Assembly: GCF_900039485.1 (NCBI RefSeq)
Contig: NZ_LN999833.1
Location: forward strand, 248,001 to 312,000
Direction: 5' to 3'
DNA length: 64,000 nt
DNA from: Candidatus Doolittlea endobia
GTDB lineage: Bacteria > Pseudomonadota > Gammaproteobacteria > Enterobacterales > Enterobacteriaceae
The translations under genes were made by a program, and so were the position numbers. Under the pieces are notes generated by a model. That model did not search any database. It was not told the origin of the DNA and saw nothing but the letters and a program-made list of their open reading frames with translations. Positions 8,089-17,749 of this stretch are shown here, piece by piece (within the stretch, counting starts at the first letter, position 1; every line of letters begins with the position of its first letter).

Positions 8089-9843
8089 CTACATCATTAA
8101 GAGGCGAATATCAGACAACATGTTATTAATACATCTGATAAAGCGCGCGCTATCAGCGCCGTCAATAACCCTGTGGTCATAGGACAGCGACAGCGGCAAC
8201 ATCAGCCGAGGTGAGAACTCTGTACCATTCCATATTGGTTTTGTTGACGATTTTGACACGCCGAGAATCGCTACTTCCGGCGCGTTGACGATAGGCGTGA
8301 ACGCTGTTCCGCCAATACCGCCCAAGCTGGAAATAGTGAAACAGCCTCCCTGCATATCTAACGCAGTTAGTTTCCCATCACGAGCCTTTTGGGAGATCGC
8401 TGTTAGCTCGTGCGACAGCTCTAGAATACCTTTTTTATGTACATCGCGAAACACAGGTACTACTAGGCCATTCGAGGTGTCAACTGCTACGCCGATATTG
8501 ATGTATTTCTTTAACGTCAGTTTTTGAGCATCCTCTGACAAGGAGCTGTTAAAACGCGGAAATTCTTCCAGTCCCTTGGCGACTGCTTTCATGATAAACA
8601 CCAGCGGTGTGATTTTCACATTCCGCTTCTTTTTCTCGGCTTCGGTGTTTTGCTGTTTACGAAAGGCTTCCATTTCGGTGATGTCGGCTTCGTCGAACTG
8701 GGTCACATGGGGGATCGTGACCCAGTTACGGAGCAGGTTGGCGCCGGAGATTTTTTGAATCCGGCTCAGATCTACCGTTTCAATATCGCCCAATTTGCTG
8801 AAGTCCATTTTTGGCCACGGCAATAGTCCGAGCAGCGGACTGACGCCGGTCACTGATGGCACGGTCTCGGCGCGTTTAATTACATCTTTGATGTAAGCCT
8901 GAATATCTTCACGCAAGATACGTTTTTTACGCCCGGTACCTTTTACTTTCTCTAAGTTAACACCGAACTCGCGCGCTAGACGGCGAATTACCGGAGTAGC
9001 ATGTATATAGGCGTCGTTCTCAGCAAATTCATTTTTGCCGTTAGGCGATAATGAAGCGAAAGTGGCAGTAGATGCGTTTTTTTTGACGTTTGATGTTATC
9101 GTCGGTGCCACGGTTGCAGTACTTTCCGCTTCAAACACCATCATTTTTGAACCAGTGCTAATCTTATCTCCGACGTTAATGTTAATTTCTTTAACGGTAC
9201 CATCGAACGGCGCCGGCACCTCCATTGATGTTTTATCGCCTTCCACAGTAATCAGCGACTGTTCGCTCTTAACCTTGTCGCCGACCTTGACCATGACCTC
9301 GGTGACCTCCAGTGCATTGCCACCGATATCTGGAACGTGCACATCTTTTTTATTGCCGATGGATTGAATCGATGGACTCTGCGGCAACGCCGTAGACGAA
9401 GCAGCTTCCTCGCAGATCATAATAAGCGATCCAGTATTCACTTTATCACCGATATTGACCTTTACTGCTTTAATCATGCCAGAGAACGGCGCCGGCACTT
9501 CCATTGATGTTTTGTCACCCTCAATGGTAATCAGCGACTGTTCGGCCTTGACCTTATCCCCGACCTTTACTAATATCTCGGTAACTTCTACCTCATCATC
9601 CCCGATATCAGGAACGTGAATTTCTTTATTTTCTGTTGCACAGCCATCGGTGGATACAGGTTGGATCGTCAGCGCGCTGTCGGTTGTCATTATCAGCGCC
9701 TGACGAGAGGACGTTTGTATGGAGGCTTTATCGCCTTCCACAGTAATCAGCGACTGTTCGGCCTTTACCTTATCGCCTTTGCTAACCGGGGCTTCAATAA
9801 TTTTATCTCTACAGATATTCGGTACGTTCATTTCATTATCCAT
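8089..9843 (-). CDS. aceF: Pyruvate dehydrogenase E2 (dihydrolipoyl acetyltransferase), first lipoyl domain eroded
   Basis: E2 forms the core of the complex and passes acetyl groups from lipoamide to CoA. It is 584 residues, against about 630 in E. coli. Two full lipoyl domains (about residues 75-147 and 168-238) carry GDKTS lysines at 111 and 204. The peripheral-subunit-binding domain is at about 278-318, and the catalytic domain ends in DHRVIDGA (His557, Asp561). The first lipoyl domain (residues 1-60) keeps GDKAS (Lys39) but has lost much of its first strand and about 20 residues after the lysine. It lies 15 nt after aceE. Confidence 0.97.
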   Translation of the reverse strand: MDNEMNVPNICRDKIIEAPVSKGDKVKAEQSLITVEGDKASIQTSSRQALIMTTDSALTIQPVSTDGCATENKEIHVPDIGDDEVEVTEILVKVGDKVKAEQSLITIEGDKTSMEVPAPFSGMIKAVKVNIGDKVNTGSLIMICEEAASSTALPQSPSIQSIGNKKDVHVPDIGGNALEVTEVMVKVGDKVKSEQSLITVEGDKTSMEVPAPFDGTVKEININVGDKISTGSKMMVFEAESTATVAPTITSNVKKNASTATFASLSPNGKNEFAENDAYIHATPVIRRLAREFGVNLEKVKGTGRKKRILREDIQAYIKDVIKRAETVPSVTGVSPLLGLLPWPKMDFSKLGDIETVDLSRIQKISGANLLRNWVTIPHVTQFDEADITEMEAFRKQQNTEAEKKKRNVKITPLVFIMKAVAKGLEEFPRFNSSLSEDAQKLTLKKYINIGVAVDTSNGLVVPVFRDVHKKGILELSHELTAISQKARDGKLTALDMQGGCFTISSLGGIGGTAFTPIVNAPEVAILGVSKSSTKPIWNGTEFSPRLMLPLSLSYDHRVIDGADSARFIRCINNMLSDIRLLMM

Positions 9844-9858
9844 AATCTATTTTACCTT

Positions 9859-12525
9859 TTACGCCAGACGCGGATTGATTTTATCAGCATCGATGCTAAA
9901 TGTGCTGATGGCTTGCGTTACTACATCAACGCCGATATTACCGCGTTTGACCAATTCACTTAGCGCCGCTACTACCACATAGCTGGCATTCACTTCAAAG
10001 TGACAACGCAGGTTTGCTCGACTGTCGGAACGACCGAAACCATCTGTGCCTAGAACGCGGAATTCGCTGGCGGGAATAAAGTTGCGGATCTGCTCGGCAA
10101 ATAGTTTTATATAATCAGTAGACGCTACCGTGGGCGCATCGTTTAGCACAGTGGTTACATATGGCACCCTCTGCGTTTCGGTCGGATGCAGCATATTCCA
10201 GCGTTCGCAATCCTGGCCGTCTCGAGCTAGCTCAGTAAACGAAGTCACACTGTACACATCGGAAGCGACATTATAGTCTTTCGACAAGATGTGCGCCGCT
10301 TCTCGTACGTGGCGCAGAATAGCGCCGGAGCCCATGAGTTGCACTTTACCTTTACCGCCTTCCAGTGTTTCTAGCTTGTAGATCCCCTTGAGAATACCTT
10401 TTTCCGCGCCTTTCGGCATGGCTGGCATAGCGTAATTTTCATTTAACGTAGTTAGATAGTAATAGACGTTTTCTGGCTTATCGCCATACATCCTGGTTAG
10501 ACCGTCATGTATAATAACCGCGACTTCATAGGCATAAGCCGGATCATAAGAGATGCAGTTTGGAATAGTCAGCGACTGAATATGGCTATGACCGTCTTCA
10601 TGCTGCAAGCCTTCACCATTTAGAGTTGTGCGTCCCGAGGTGCCGCCGATAAGGAAACCACGCGCCTGTTGATCGCCCGCCGCCCAACACAGATCTCCGA
10701 TTCTCTGAAAACCAAACATCGAATAATAAATGTAAAAAGGAATCATTGGTAAATTATTAGAGCTATAAGAGGTCGCCGCTGCTAACCAGGAAGAAGCCGC
10801 ACCAAGCTCGTTAATCCCTTCTTGCAGTACCTGTCCTTTTTCATCTTCGCGGTAATAGGCAACCTGCTCGCGGTCCTGCGGCGTATACTGCTGACCGCTA
10901 GGATTGTAAATACCTATCTGCCGGAATAGACCTTCCATACCAAAGGTACGGGCTTCATCAGCAATAATCGGGACCAAGCGATCTTTAATCGTTTTGTTCT
11001 TCAACATCACGTTCAATACGCGGACAAAAGCGATGGTGGTGGAGATTTCTTTCTTCTGTTCTTTCAAAAGCGATGCAAAATCCTCAAGAGTCGGCAAGTC
11101 CAACGGTTCGGTGAAATCTTTCAAGCGACTCGGCAAATAACCATGAAGTGATTTTCGGCGCTCATGTAAATAAGTGTGTTCTTCGGACCCTTCTGCAAAA
11201 GTGATATAAGGCAGCGTTTCAATCTTGTCGTCTGTAATGACGCTCAAGTTGAAGCGATCGCGGAAATAACGTACTCCTTCCATGTTCATTTTTTTTACTT
11301 GGTGCGCGATATTCATACCTTCTGCAGTCACACCCATTCCGTAGCCTTTAATGGTGTGCGCTAAAATTACTACAGGCTTTCCGGTGGTTTTTTTGGCCTT
11401 TTGCAGAGCGGCATAGATCTTTTTTGGATCGTGGCCACCGCGGTCGAGCTCCCAAATCTCGTCGTCGCTCATGTTTTTCACCAGCGCAGCGGTTTCTGAG
11501 TATTTACCAAAGAAATGCTCACGTACGTAGGCGCCGTTTTTCGATTTAAAGGTCTGATAGTCACCGTCGACAGTTTCGTTCATTAGTTGAATTAGCTTGC
11601 CAGAAGTATCTTTGCGTAGCAGTTTATCCCAGCGGCTTCCCCAGACTACCTTAATTACTTCCCATCCGGCGCCGCTAAATACGCCTTCTAATTCGCTAAT
11701 GATCTTGCCATTACCGTTAACGGGACCGTCTAAACGCTGAAGGTTACAATTAACGATGAATATCAAGTTGTCCAGCTGCGCGCGAGTCGCAACAGTGATA
11801 GCGCCTTTAGATTCCGGCTCATCCATTTCACCATCGCCTAGAAATGAGTACACAGTCTGATTACTAGTGTTTTTCAGTCCCCGGTGGTGCAGATATTTTA
11901 AAAATTTTGCTTGATAGATGGCGCTTATCGGACCGAGGCCCATCGATACTGTCGGAAATTGCCAGAAATCTGGCATCAGCTTCGGATGCGGGTAAGATGA
12001 TAACCCCTTGCTATGTACTTCCTGGCGGAAATTGTTCATTTGATCTTCGCTTAGACGGCCTTCAAGGAAGGCACGAGCGTATATACCTGGAGAAATATGC
12101 CCCTGGAAATAAACCAGATCGCCGCCGTCTTTGTCATTACGCGCGCGAAAGAAATGGTTAAAGCATACTTCATAAATGGTGGCAGACGACTGAAATGACG
12201 CGATATGTCCGCCTAGTTCTACATTTTTCTTCGATGCGTGCAGAACTGTCATTACAGCGTTCCAGCGAATAGCAGAACGAATGCGGCGCTCTAATTCTAA
12301 ATTGCCAGGATACGTAGGCTCTTCCTCAACTGGAATCGTGTTGATGTAGTTTTGCCCATCAGCGCCTTGCGCAAGGCTGACCCCACTTTTACGCGCTTTA
12401 TCCATCACTTGCTCAATTAGGAATTGAGCGCGTTCAATACCTTCTTCACGGATAACCGATTCGATCCCCTGGAGCCAGTCACGTGTTTCGATCGGATCCA
12501 CGTCATTATAAAAACGTTTTGACAT
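9859..12525 (-). CDS. aceE: Pyruvate dehydrogenase E1 (homodimeric)
   Basis: E1 decarboxylates pyruvate with thiamine diphosphate and acetylates the lipoyl domains of AceF. It is 888 residues (E. coli 887) and conserved along its length. The thiamine-diphosphate motif runs from GDGEMDEPES (near residue 230) to NCNLQRLDGP. The N-terminal segment that docks on E2 is intact (SKRFYNDVDPIETRDWLQ). It is the first gene of the operon. pdhR, which precedes aceE in E. coli and represses this operon, is absent upstream; a pdhR-like relic lies at about 39.5 kb instead. Confidence 0.98.
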   Translation of the reverse strand: MSKRFYNDVDPIETRDWLQGIESVIREEGIERAQFLIEQVMDKARKSGVSLAQGADGQNYINTIPVEEEPTYPGNLELERRIRSAIRWNAVMTVLHASKKNVELGGHIASFQSSATIYEVCFNHFFRARNDKDGGDLVYFQGHISPGIYARAFLEGRLSEDQMNNFRQEVHSKGLSSYPHPKLMPDFWQFPTVSMGLGPISAIYQAKFLKYLHHRGLKNTSNQTVYSFLGDGEMDEPESKGAITVATRAQLDNLIFIVNCNLQRLDGPVNGNGKIISELEGVFSGAGWEVIKVVWGSRWDKLLRKDTSGKLIQLMNETVDGDYQTFKSKNGAYVREHFFGKYSETAALVKNMSDDEIWELDRGGHDPKKIYAALQKAKKTTGKPVVILAHTIKGYGMGVTAEGMNIAHQVKKMNMEGVRYFRDRFNLSVITDDKIETLPYITFAEGSEEHTYLHERRKSLHGYLPSRLKDFTEPLDLPTLEDFASLLKEQKKEISTTIAFVRVLNVMLKNKTIKDRLVPIIADEARTFGMEGLFRQIGIYNPSGQQYTPQDREQVAYYREDEKGQVLQEGINELGAASSWLAAATSYSSNNLPMIPFYIYYSMFGFQRIGDLCWAAGDQQARGFLIGGTSGRTTLNGEGLQHEDGHSHIQSLTIPNCISYDPAYAYEVAVIIHDGLTRMYGDKPENVYYYLTTLNENYAMPAMPKGAEKGILKGIYKLETLEGGKGKVQLMGSGAILRHVREAAHILSKDYNVASDVYSVTSFTELARDGQDCERWNMLHPTETQRVPYVTTVLNDAPTVASTDYIKLFAEQIRNFIPASEFRVLGTDGFGRSDSRANLRCHFEVNASYVVVAALSELVKRGNIGVDVVTQAISTFSIDADKINPRLA

Positions 12526-14184
12526 GGTGGTGTTCCTTATCTATCTTTAATGTTGGTTTAGTTAGCACCTATATGTTTTGTCCATCATAACATACGAAGA
12601 CAGGCTTATAGATTCTCCCAGCGTCTGGCTATTATTCCATGAGGTTTAATCCGCGTTCTTGGAAATGTCGAAGCAATCGTTTTAGCTGGCTAAATTCCTG
12701 GATAAGGCCAGGAATATTTTCGTTTTCACCTTGCTGACACAGCCGCTGTCCTTTAATTTTCAATCACTAGAGGTTTTCTGTAGTGAGGAGTTGATAGGTC
12801 AGTTAGAACTCGTTAGGCAGTTTTGTTGGGCGCAGTATTCCTTGCGGGATTAAATATTCCAACTACTATGACATCCAATAACTAGGTTAACACAGAGCTC
12901 TGCTAATCTTCTCAGCGGATAGCGAATGATTAATTGGTAATACAAATTTTGTTTATACGATACTAAAAGAAGCAGAGTATTCAATTTATATCCGTTATGA
13001 CTTTGACTTAAGTCATCAAATTTCACGCATTTTTATAAAATCTTTATACCTGTCCTGCATTAGGTTCGGTCTTTCAGCAGTATTTTACACTACAAAAAGG
13101 TTCTTAGGTGTTGTCGTCACGAGCTAAAGACAAGCATTAGATTAGTTGTTCTTTTGTAATATCTAATCTTGTTGCCGATTGTATAGTCGTTTGAAGCTTT
13201 AGTAGGTCTTATTGAACTCAGCCACCTTCTTGTGTTTTGATTTTGAAAACACATGGTCACATGAGCAATGTGGGTACGTAAATTCAAGTGATGCCACTCT
13301 ATCCACTAAATATGCTTTCCTTGCTACTATACAATAGGTCAAGTTCCCAACAAGGCCTTATAAACAAACATACATCAATCATGTTAACGCGGCGATCACC
13401 TATGTAGCTGTCGAGTACGGGTGGAATTGTTTTTAGAGATGCGCAAGCTATCACTATCGTGAATCTTCGTAAGAAACCACCGACGAAGCTAGCTCGTGGG
13501 ATAACGCGGCATTTGTTGGGTAAGCCGATTGGCTAGCCAGGCAACGCGCTTAGTGCTACCCTATTCCACCACACTGATCAAATTAGAGAGCATTGTGCGG
13601 TTCTCGAACAGATAGTCAGTCGTTTACAGTGATGCGTAACATTAACTCGGAGGGGCGCATCGCCGAGGCTTGTTGCTACTATTAAGCCAATCAGTTTTAT
13701 TCTAAACATGACAGTGTTGTTGTAGAATATTAAATTGGTTCCTAGCTATCCGAAACTAGGCATTCTATTTTTCAATATTATTTAGCCAACTCGCGTTATT
13801 GAATAATTTTTTTCGCGAAGCCAACTGTAAGACTCGGCACAAAAGCGCGTAGATTATTGTTTAGCACAGTGGTTACGTTAGTGTTGAGCTGAGATTTGTT
13901 CCAATGTGCAATTCAGGCAAGATGCTGCGTGAAACTATTAGTGAATACTGAAGTATCCAGCGATAAAGTGCCAATGGATAATATTCCACTAGCCATAAGC
14001 GATCTATTTGCGCTACAGTGAGACTGACGCGGAGGCTCAGTCGGCAGGATGTTTTGTCTTTATTATCACAGTATTAGCGTAGCTAGTTATAGCTAGTATT
14101 CTTCTCAGGTTGCTGTTAAGTATTCGTGAGACGGTGCGTAGTTGTGTTAATATAGTTGCGTTTTCCTAACATAAATTTTGACTC
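12526..14184. other. Gene desert between aceE and dnaX
   Basis: No intact gene. Neither pdhR nor aroP (aceE side) nor apt (dnaX side) could be read in any frame. The minus strand near 12640-12760 has about 35 codons resembling a protein C-terminus (IPGLIQEFSQLKRLL) that I cannot assign. Repeat R copy C is at 13103-13158. Promoters for the divergent aceE and dnaX must lie within this stretch. Confidence 0.5.
13103..13158 (+). repeat. Dispersed repeat R, copy C
   Basis: Reads CTTAGGTGTTGTCGTCACGA, then GCTAAAGACAAGC and, after a short insertion, TTAGTTGTTCTTTT, matching the consensus in order. Confidence 0.7.
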
Positions 14185-16473
14185 ATGAGCTACCAGGTTC
14201 TTGCCCGTAAGTGGCGTCCGCAAACATTTATCGATATAGTAGGCCAGGAGCATATCCTAGCGGCGCTAGCAAACAGCTTTTCATTGGGTAGGATTCATCA
14301 CGCCTATCTTTTCTCTGGTACTCGCGGTGTGGGTAAGACTACGATTGGCCGTCTTTTGGCTAAAGGGCTAAACTGCCACACAGGTATCACTGCAACCCCT
14401 TGCAGACAATGCGACAACTGCCGGGAAATCGAGCAGGGCCGCTTTGTCGATTTAATTGAAATTGATGCTGCCTCGCGTACTAAAGTTGAAGATACCCGCG
14501 AGCTGCTGGATAACGTTCAATATATTCCGGCACGCGGCCGATTTAAGGTCTATCTGATCGACGAAGTACATATGCTATCCTGCTACAGCTTTAATGCTTT
14601 ACTGAAAACCCTTGAGGAACCGCCAGCGCATGTCAAGTTTTTACTGGCTACTACCAATCCGCAAAAACTTCCGGTGACTATCCTGTCCCGCTGTCTGCAA
14701 TTCCATTTAAAGGCTCTTGACGTTAAACAAATCCGTAATCATCTGTCCTACGTCTTGCAGAAAGAACAGATCATGGCCGAACCTCATGCGCTACAAATGT
14801 TAGCCAGTGCTGCTGATGGTAGTATGCGAGACGCTCTCAGTCTAACCGACCAAGCCATCGCCACAGGTCTAGGGGAGGTAAGCGATGAAGCGGTCAGTCT
14901 AATGCTCGGGACACTCAATACAGAGCAGCCGCTGGCGCTTATCGAAGCATTGGCCGAGGCCGACGGTGGCGCGATAATGGCGACACTCGCGCAATGCGCT
15001 GCTCGCGGTATGGACTGGGACAATCTGCTTGTTGAGATGCTTTCTTTACTACATCGCCTTGCGTTGGGACAGTTAGCGCCTGACCAGTTAAATTCTGAAG
15101 ACAACCCGGCTAGCAAACTGCGTTTGCGCGACCTGGCCCGGCGTTTACCGCCTTCCGATCTGCAACTATACTACCAGGCTCTAATTATCGGACGCAAAGA
15201 GCTGCCTTTTTCACCGGATCCACGGATAGGAGTGGAAATGACTCTGCTGCGCGCGCTGGCGTTTCGTCCTTCCGCTGTAGAAAAAATGACCACTGTCGCT
15301 AGCATGGAAAAAAAAACGGCTGAATTCGACGAAAACAGACACTGCGACAGCAGTGCTACCGGTGCGTCTGGCGCCAAACGGGCACTGACGCAATTAAAGC
15401 TTGATAATACCAGACGCGCCGGGGCAAATATAGCGACGCCAGCGCAAGACGTACCAAAATCGTCTTCTTTTTCCAGTGGAGTCAATGTTGGCAAGCGCCT
15501 GATAACGGTGAAGAAGCAAAATACGCTTACTGCTCCGGTATCAGGATCGTGGACTGATTGGCAGACCACGTTGCCTAGCTGTCCTCAGTCTAGCTGGATC
15601 GATATAGATAAAGAGCATTTTAGGCTAATTTATACTGGTAGCGACTGTAATGATGAAAAAGCAGAGAGCGATAGGCAAGACATCGTGTTGAAGTCTGAAC
15701 AAGAAGCATCTCGAGCACTTTTTTTACCATCTTCAAGTAGTGATAGTCCGCTTCCGGATGCGACTACGCAATTTTTGCAGGCTCGCATTGCCCTGTTAAA
15801 GTGGCAAAAGATTAAAAAAACAAAAAAGTGCGGACAGGCACCGGCACGGCAGAAGACTACTGTTCCTTCGCTAGAACGGCCGGCTAGTGCGAGCGAACGT
15901 ACGAAGCAGCAACACGATGACGCTGGAAAGAAAGAGCCGATGAAAACCCCGCGACCGGAGGTGTATGGTTGGCGTGTCACTCAACAACCAGAGGTAGCCT
16001 CGAAGCCGGTGACGACCACGAAATCGCTGCGTACAGCGCTAGAGCATGCAAAAACATCAAAGTTAGCATTGTGCTTAGCCGAAGAGTCGCTGACGCGCGA
16101 TCCTTGGGCAGCGCAAGTAAATCGTTTGGTGGTGCCCAAAGTAGCACAACAACTAGCTTTAAACGCCTGGAAAGAGGATTTGGCTCCAGGCAAAATTTGT
16201 TTGCACCTGCGCGCCTCTCAGCGTCATTTAAATTCGGCTTCAGCGCAAAGCGCTCTGTGCACCGCGTTGAGCGACGTCTTTGGCGCGTCGATTGACTTGA
16301 CCATAGTGGAAGATGATAATCTGACAATGAAAACGCCATTAGAATGGCGACAGGAAATTTATGAAGAGAAGCTGATTCGGGCCAAGAAAGCGATTTTGCA
16401 TGATGCTCACATTCAAGTGCTACAAAGTTTTTTCGATGCCGAGCTAGATGAAGATAGCATCCGACCCGTATAA
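14185..16473 (+). CDS. dnaX: DNA polymerase III tau/gamma subunits
   Basis: DnaX is the clamp-loader ATPase; full-length tau also couples the polymerases to DnaB helicase. It is 762 residues, longer than E. coli tau (643). Walker [10 protein letters not shown] is near residue 45, zinc cysteines are in CRQCDNC, and the Walker B-like DEVHML is near residue 126. The extra length lies in the poorly conserved linker (about 360-540). The C-terminal polymerase-binding domain ends [11 protein letters not shown] as in E. coli. Slippery heptamer A AAA AAG is at 15822-15828, at nearly the same distance from the C-terminus as in E. coli. It is followed by ybaB. Confidence 0.98.
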   Translation: MSYQVLARKWRPQTFIDIVGQEHILAALANSFSLGRIHHAYLFSGTRGVGKTTIGRLLAKGLNCHTGITATPCRQCDNCREIEQGRFVDLIEIDAASRTKVEDTRELLDNVQYIPARGRFKVYLIDEVHMLSCYSFNALLKTLEEPPAHVKFLLATTNPQKLPVTILSRCLQFHLKALDVKQIRNHLSYVLQKEQIMAEPHALQMLASAADGSMRDALSLTDQAIATGLGEVSDEAVSLMLGTLNTEQPLALIEALAEADGGAIMATLAQCAARGMDWDNLLVEMLSLLHRLALGQLAPDQLNSEDNPASKLRLRDLARRLPPSDLQLYYQALIIGRKELPFSPDPRIGVEMTLLRALAFRPSAVEKMTTVASMEKKTAEFDENRHCDSSATGASGAKRALTQLKLDNTRRAGANIATPAQDVPKSSSFSSGVNVGKRLITVKKQNTLTAPVSGSWTDWQTTLPSCPQSSWIDIDKEHFRLIYTGSDCNDEKAESDRQDIVLKSEQEASRALFLPSSSSDSPLPDATTQFLQARIALLKWQKIKKTKKCGQAPARQKTTVPSLERPASASERTKQQHDDAGKKEPMKTPRPEVYGWRVTQQPEVASKPVTTTKSLRTALEHAKTSKLALCLAEESLTRDPWAAQVNRLVVPKVAQQLALNAWKEDLAPGKICLHLRASQRHLNSASAQSALCTALSDVFGASIDLTIVEDDNLTMKTPLEWRQEIYEEKLIRAKKAILHDAHIQVLQSFFDAELDEDSIRPV
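15822..15828 (+). promoter_or_regulatory. dnaX: dnaX programmed -1 frameshift heptamer
   Basis: A AAA AAG is positioned so that the zero-frame codons are ACA AAA AAG (codons 546-548). A -1 slip leads through 19 further codons to TAG at 15885-15887, giving a gamma-like product of about 567 residues. In E. coli gamma ends two codons after the slip, so the tail here is longer. I saw no clear upstream Shine-Dalgarno-like stimulator. Confidence 0.75.
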
Positions 16474-16532
16474 CCCGTCGAATTGCGGAAGGATATCATA
16501 AATGCAGTTCGATTCAACTAGGGGGAAAGATT

Positions 16533-16862
16533 ATGTTTGGTAAAGGCGGAATGGGTAACCTGACGAAACAAGCTCAGCAAATGCAAGAAAAATTACAGCG
16601 GACGCAAGAAGAGATCGCGAAGCTGGAAGTGACTGGGGAGTCTGGTGCTGGCTTGGTCAAGATCACGATTAATGGCGCACATAATTGCCGGCGTGTTGAA
16701 GTCGATTCCAACTTGCTGGAAAATGACAAAGATATGCTGGAAGATCTGATCGCCGCAGCGTTTAATGATGCTATCCGCCGTATTGCTAAAACTCAGAAGG
16801 AAAAGATGGCCTCTGTTTCCAGCGGCATGTCGCTTCCTCCTGGTTTTAAAATGCCGTTCTAA
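16533..16862 (+). CDS. ybaB: Nucleoid-associated protein YbaB/EbfC
   Basis: This small homodimeric protein binds DNA and nucleoid; its exact role is still unclear. At 109 residues it matches E. coli in length and closely in sequence ([54 protein letters not shown]). A Shine-Dalgarno-like GGGGGAAAG precedes the ATG. Its stop overlaps the old recR start (TAATG), preserving the dnaX-ybaB-recR operon outline although recR is dead. Confidence 0.96.
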   Translation: MFGKGGMGNLTKQAQQMQEKLQRTQEEIAKLEVTGESGAGLVKITINGAHNCRRVEVDSNLLENDKDMLEDLIAAAFNDAIRRIAKTQKEKMASVSSGMSLPPGFKMPF

Positions 16863-16995
16863 TGCAAATCAATCCAGTATTAGAAGTACAGCAAAAGGTT
16901 TTGTTCTACAGGCGGCAATCGAGCCAAATCTGTGTGGTGGTAAGCCTAATACGCTGATTATCGACATGATCGGCTATAGGAACGTTAATCTTGCA
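16862..16995 (+). pseudogene. recR: Remnant of recR
   Basis: RecR works with RecFO in loading RecA at gaps. The start is still readable: ATG at 16862 overlaps the ybaB stop and gives MQINPVL, like MQTSPLL of E. coli RecR. Shortly after comes RRQSSQICVVVSLI, matching the RecR segment RRQENGQICVVESP. Everything between (including the Cys4 zinc finger) has been deleted, and the C-terminal part is not recognisable. Confidence 0.65.
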
Positions 16996-17749
16996 CTCTA
17001 TGTAGCTCTTCCACCGTTAGGTAAATTCTGCTGTACTACGCTAATAGTTTCTACACAGAACGCTGATGCTTACAAATTGTACTGTACGAACCGCACTCGT
17101 AATTGAAAGCAATGTTGGCCTGCCATGCAGCCAATGGACGGTCTCAGTAAATGGAAGAAACGCGTCAATATGGCTTTGCTCACTACCGCTATGAGGTGAG
17201 TCATGGAAATTTTTCGCGACTACATCATGCTTAATCTTCCCGATCCTTATCGCGTCAATCAAGACATCTATGAACTGTCGGAATGGAAGGAAGCGACTCG
17301 CAAATCGTCCAGTTAATAATTCTACTTGTCTGTTATCCTGTCGTCGTCTCACAGCTGGCAATTAAACCTTTAAGTCGAGAGTAAATTACTACATGGCTGA
17401 CAACCAGTGTATCCGATGATTAACGCAATCAACGTAGTCAAGTGTACTGGCACCAAAGTCGGAGTTAGGCACACCTTTTTGCGATACCGATTATAAAATT
17501 CGGGAAGAATATTTAATCGCAGTCACCGCTAAAGATAATCCACTAAAGTGGCAGTAGAAGTAGGTGCAGCGCACTAATATCTTGTTTTGATTTTACGTAA
17601 AGCTAACCTTATATTACGACCTGGCAGATGGGATCTGTATCCATAGGATGCTTTCTTTTTCTTTTAGCAAGTTCTGCATAGGAGTAATGCAATCAAGTGT
17701 TAACGTGCAATAAAATTGCTCTGCGTATCCGCGCCTTGGGCCACTGCGC
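16996..17749. other. Non-coding stretch between recR and purL relics
   Basis: No gene assigned. A short plus-strand frame at 17203-17316 (MEIFRDYIMLNLPDPYRVNQ at its start) looks protein-like but matches nothing I know. Confidence 0.4.

Noticed and set aside
9035-9367. 110-codon plus-strand frame inside aceF
   Set aside because: Antisense shadow of the lipoyl-domain repeats; no independent evidence.
12600-13700. Possible pdhR or apt relics between aceE and dnaX
   Set aside because: Expected from E. coli gene order, but no frame matched; the pdhR-like match is at 39.5 kb.
15171-16339. Several open frames on the minus strand opposite dnaX (up to 132 codons)
   Set aside because: They lie antisense to a clearly conserved gene, have no recognisable motifs and follow from its codon bias.
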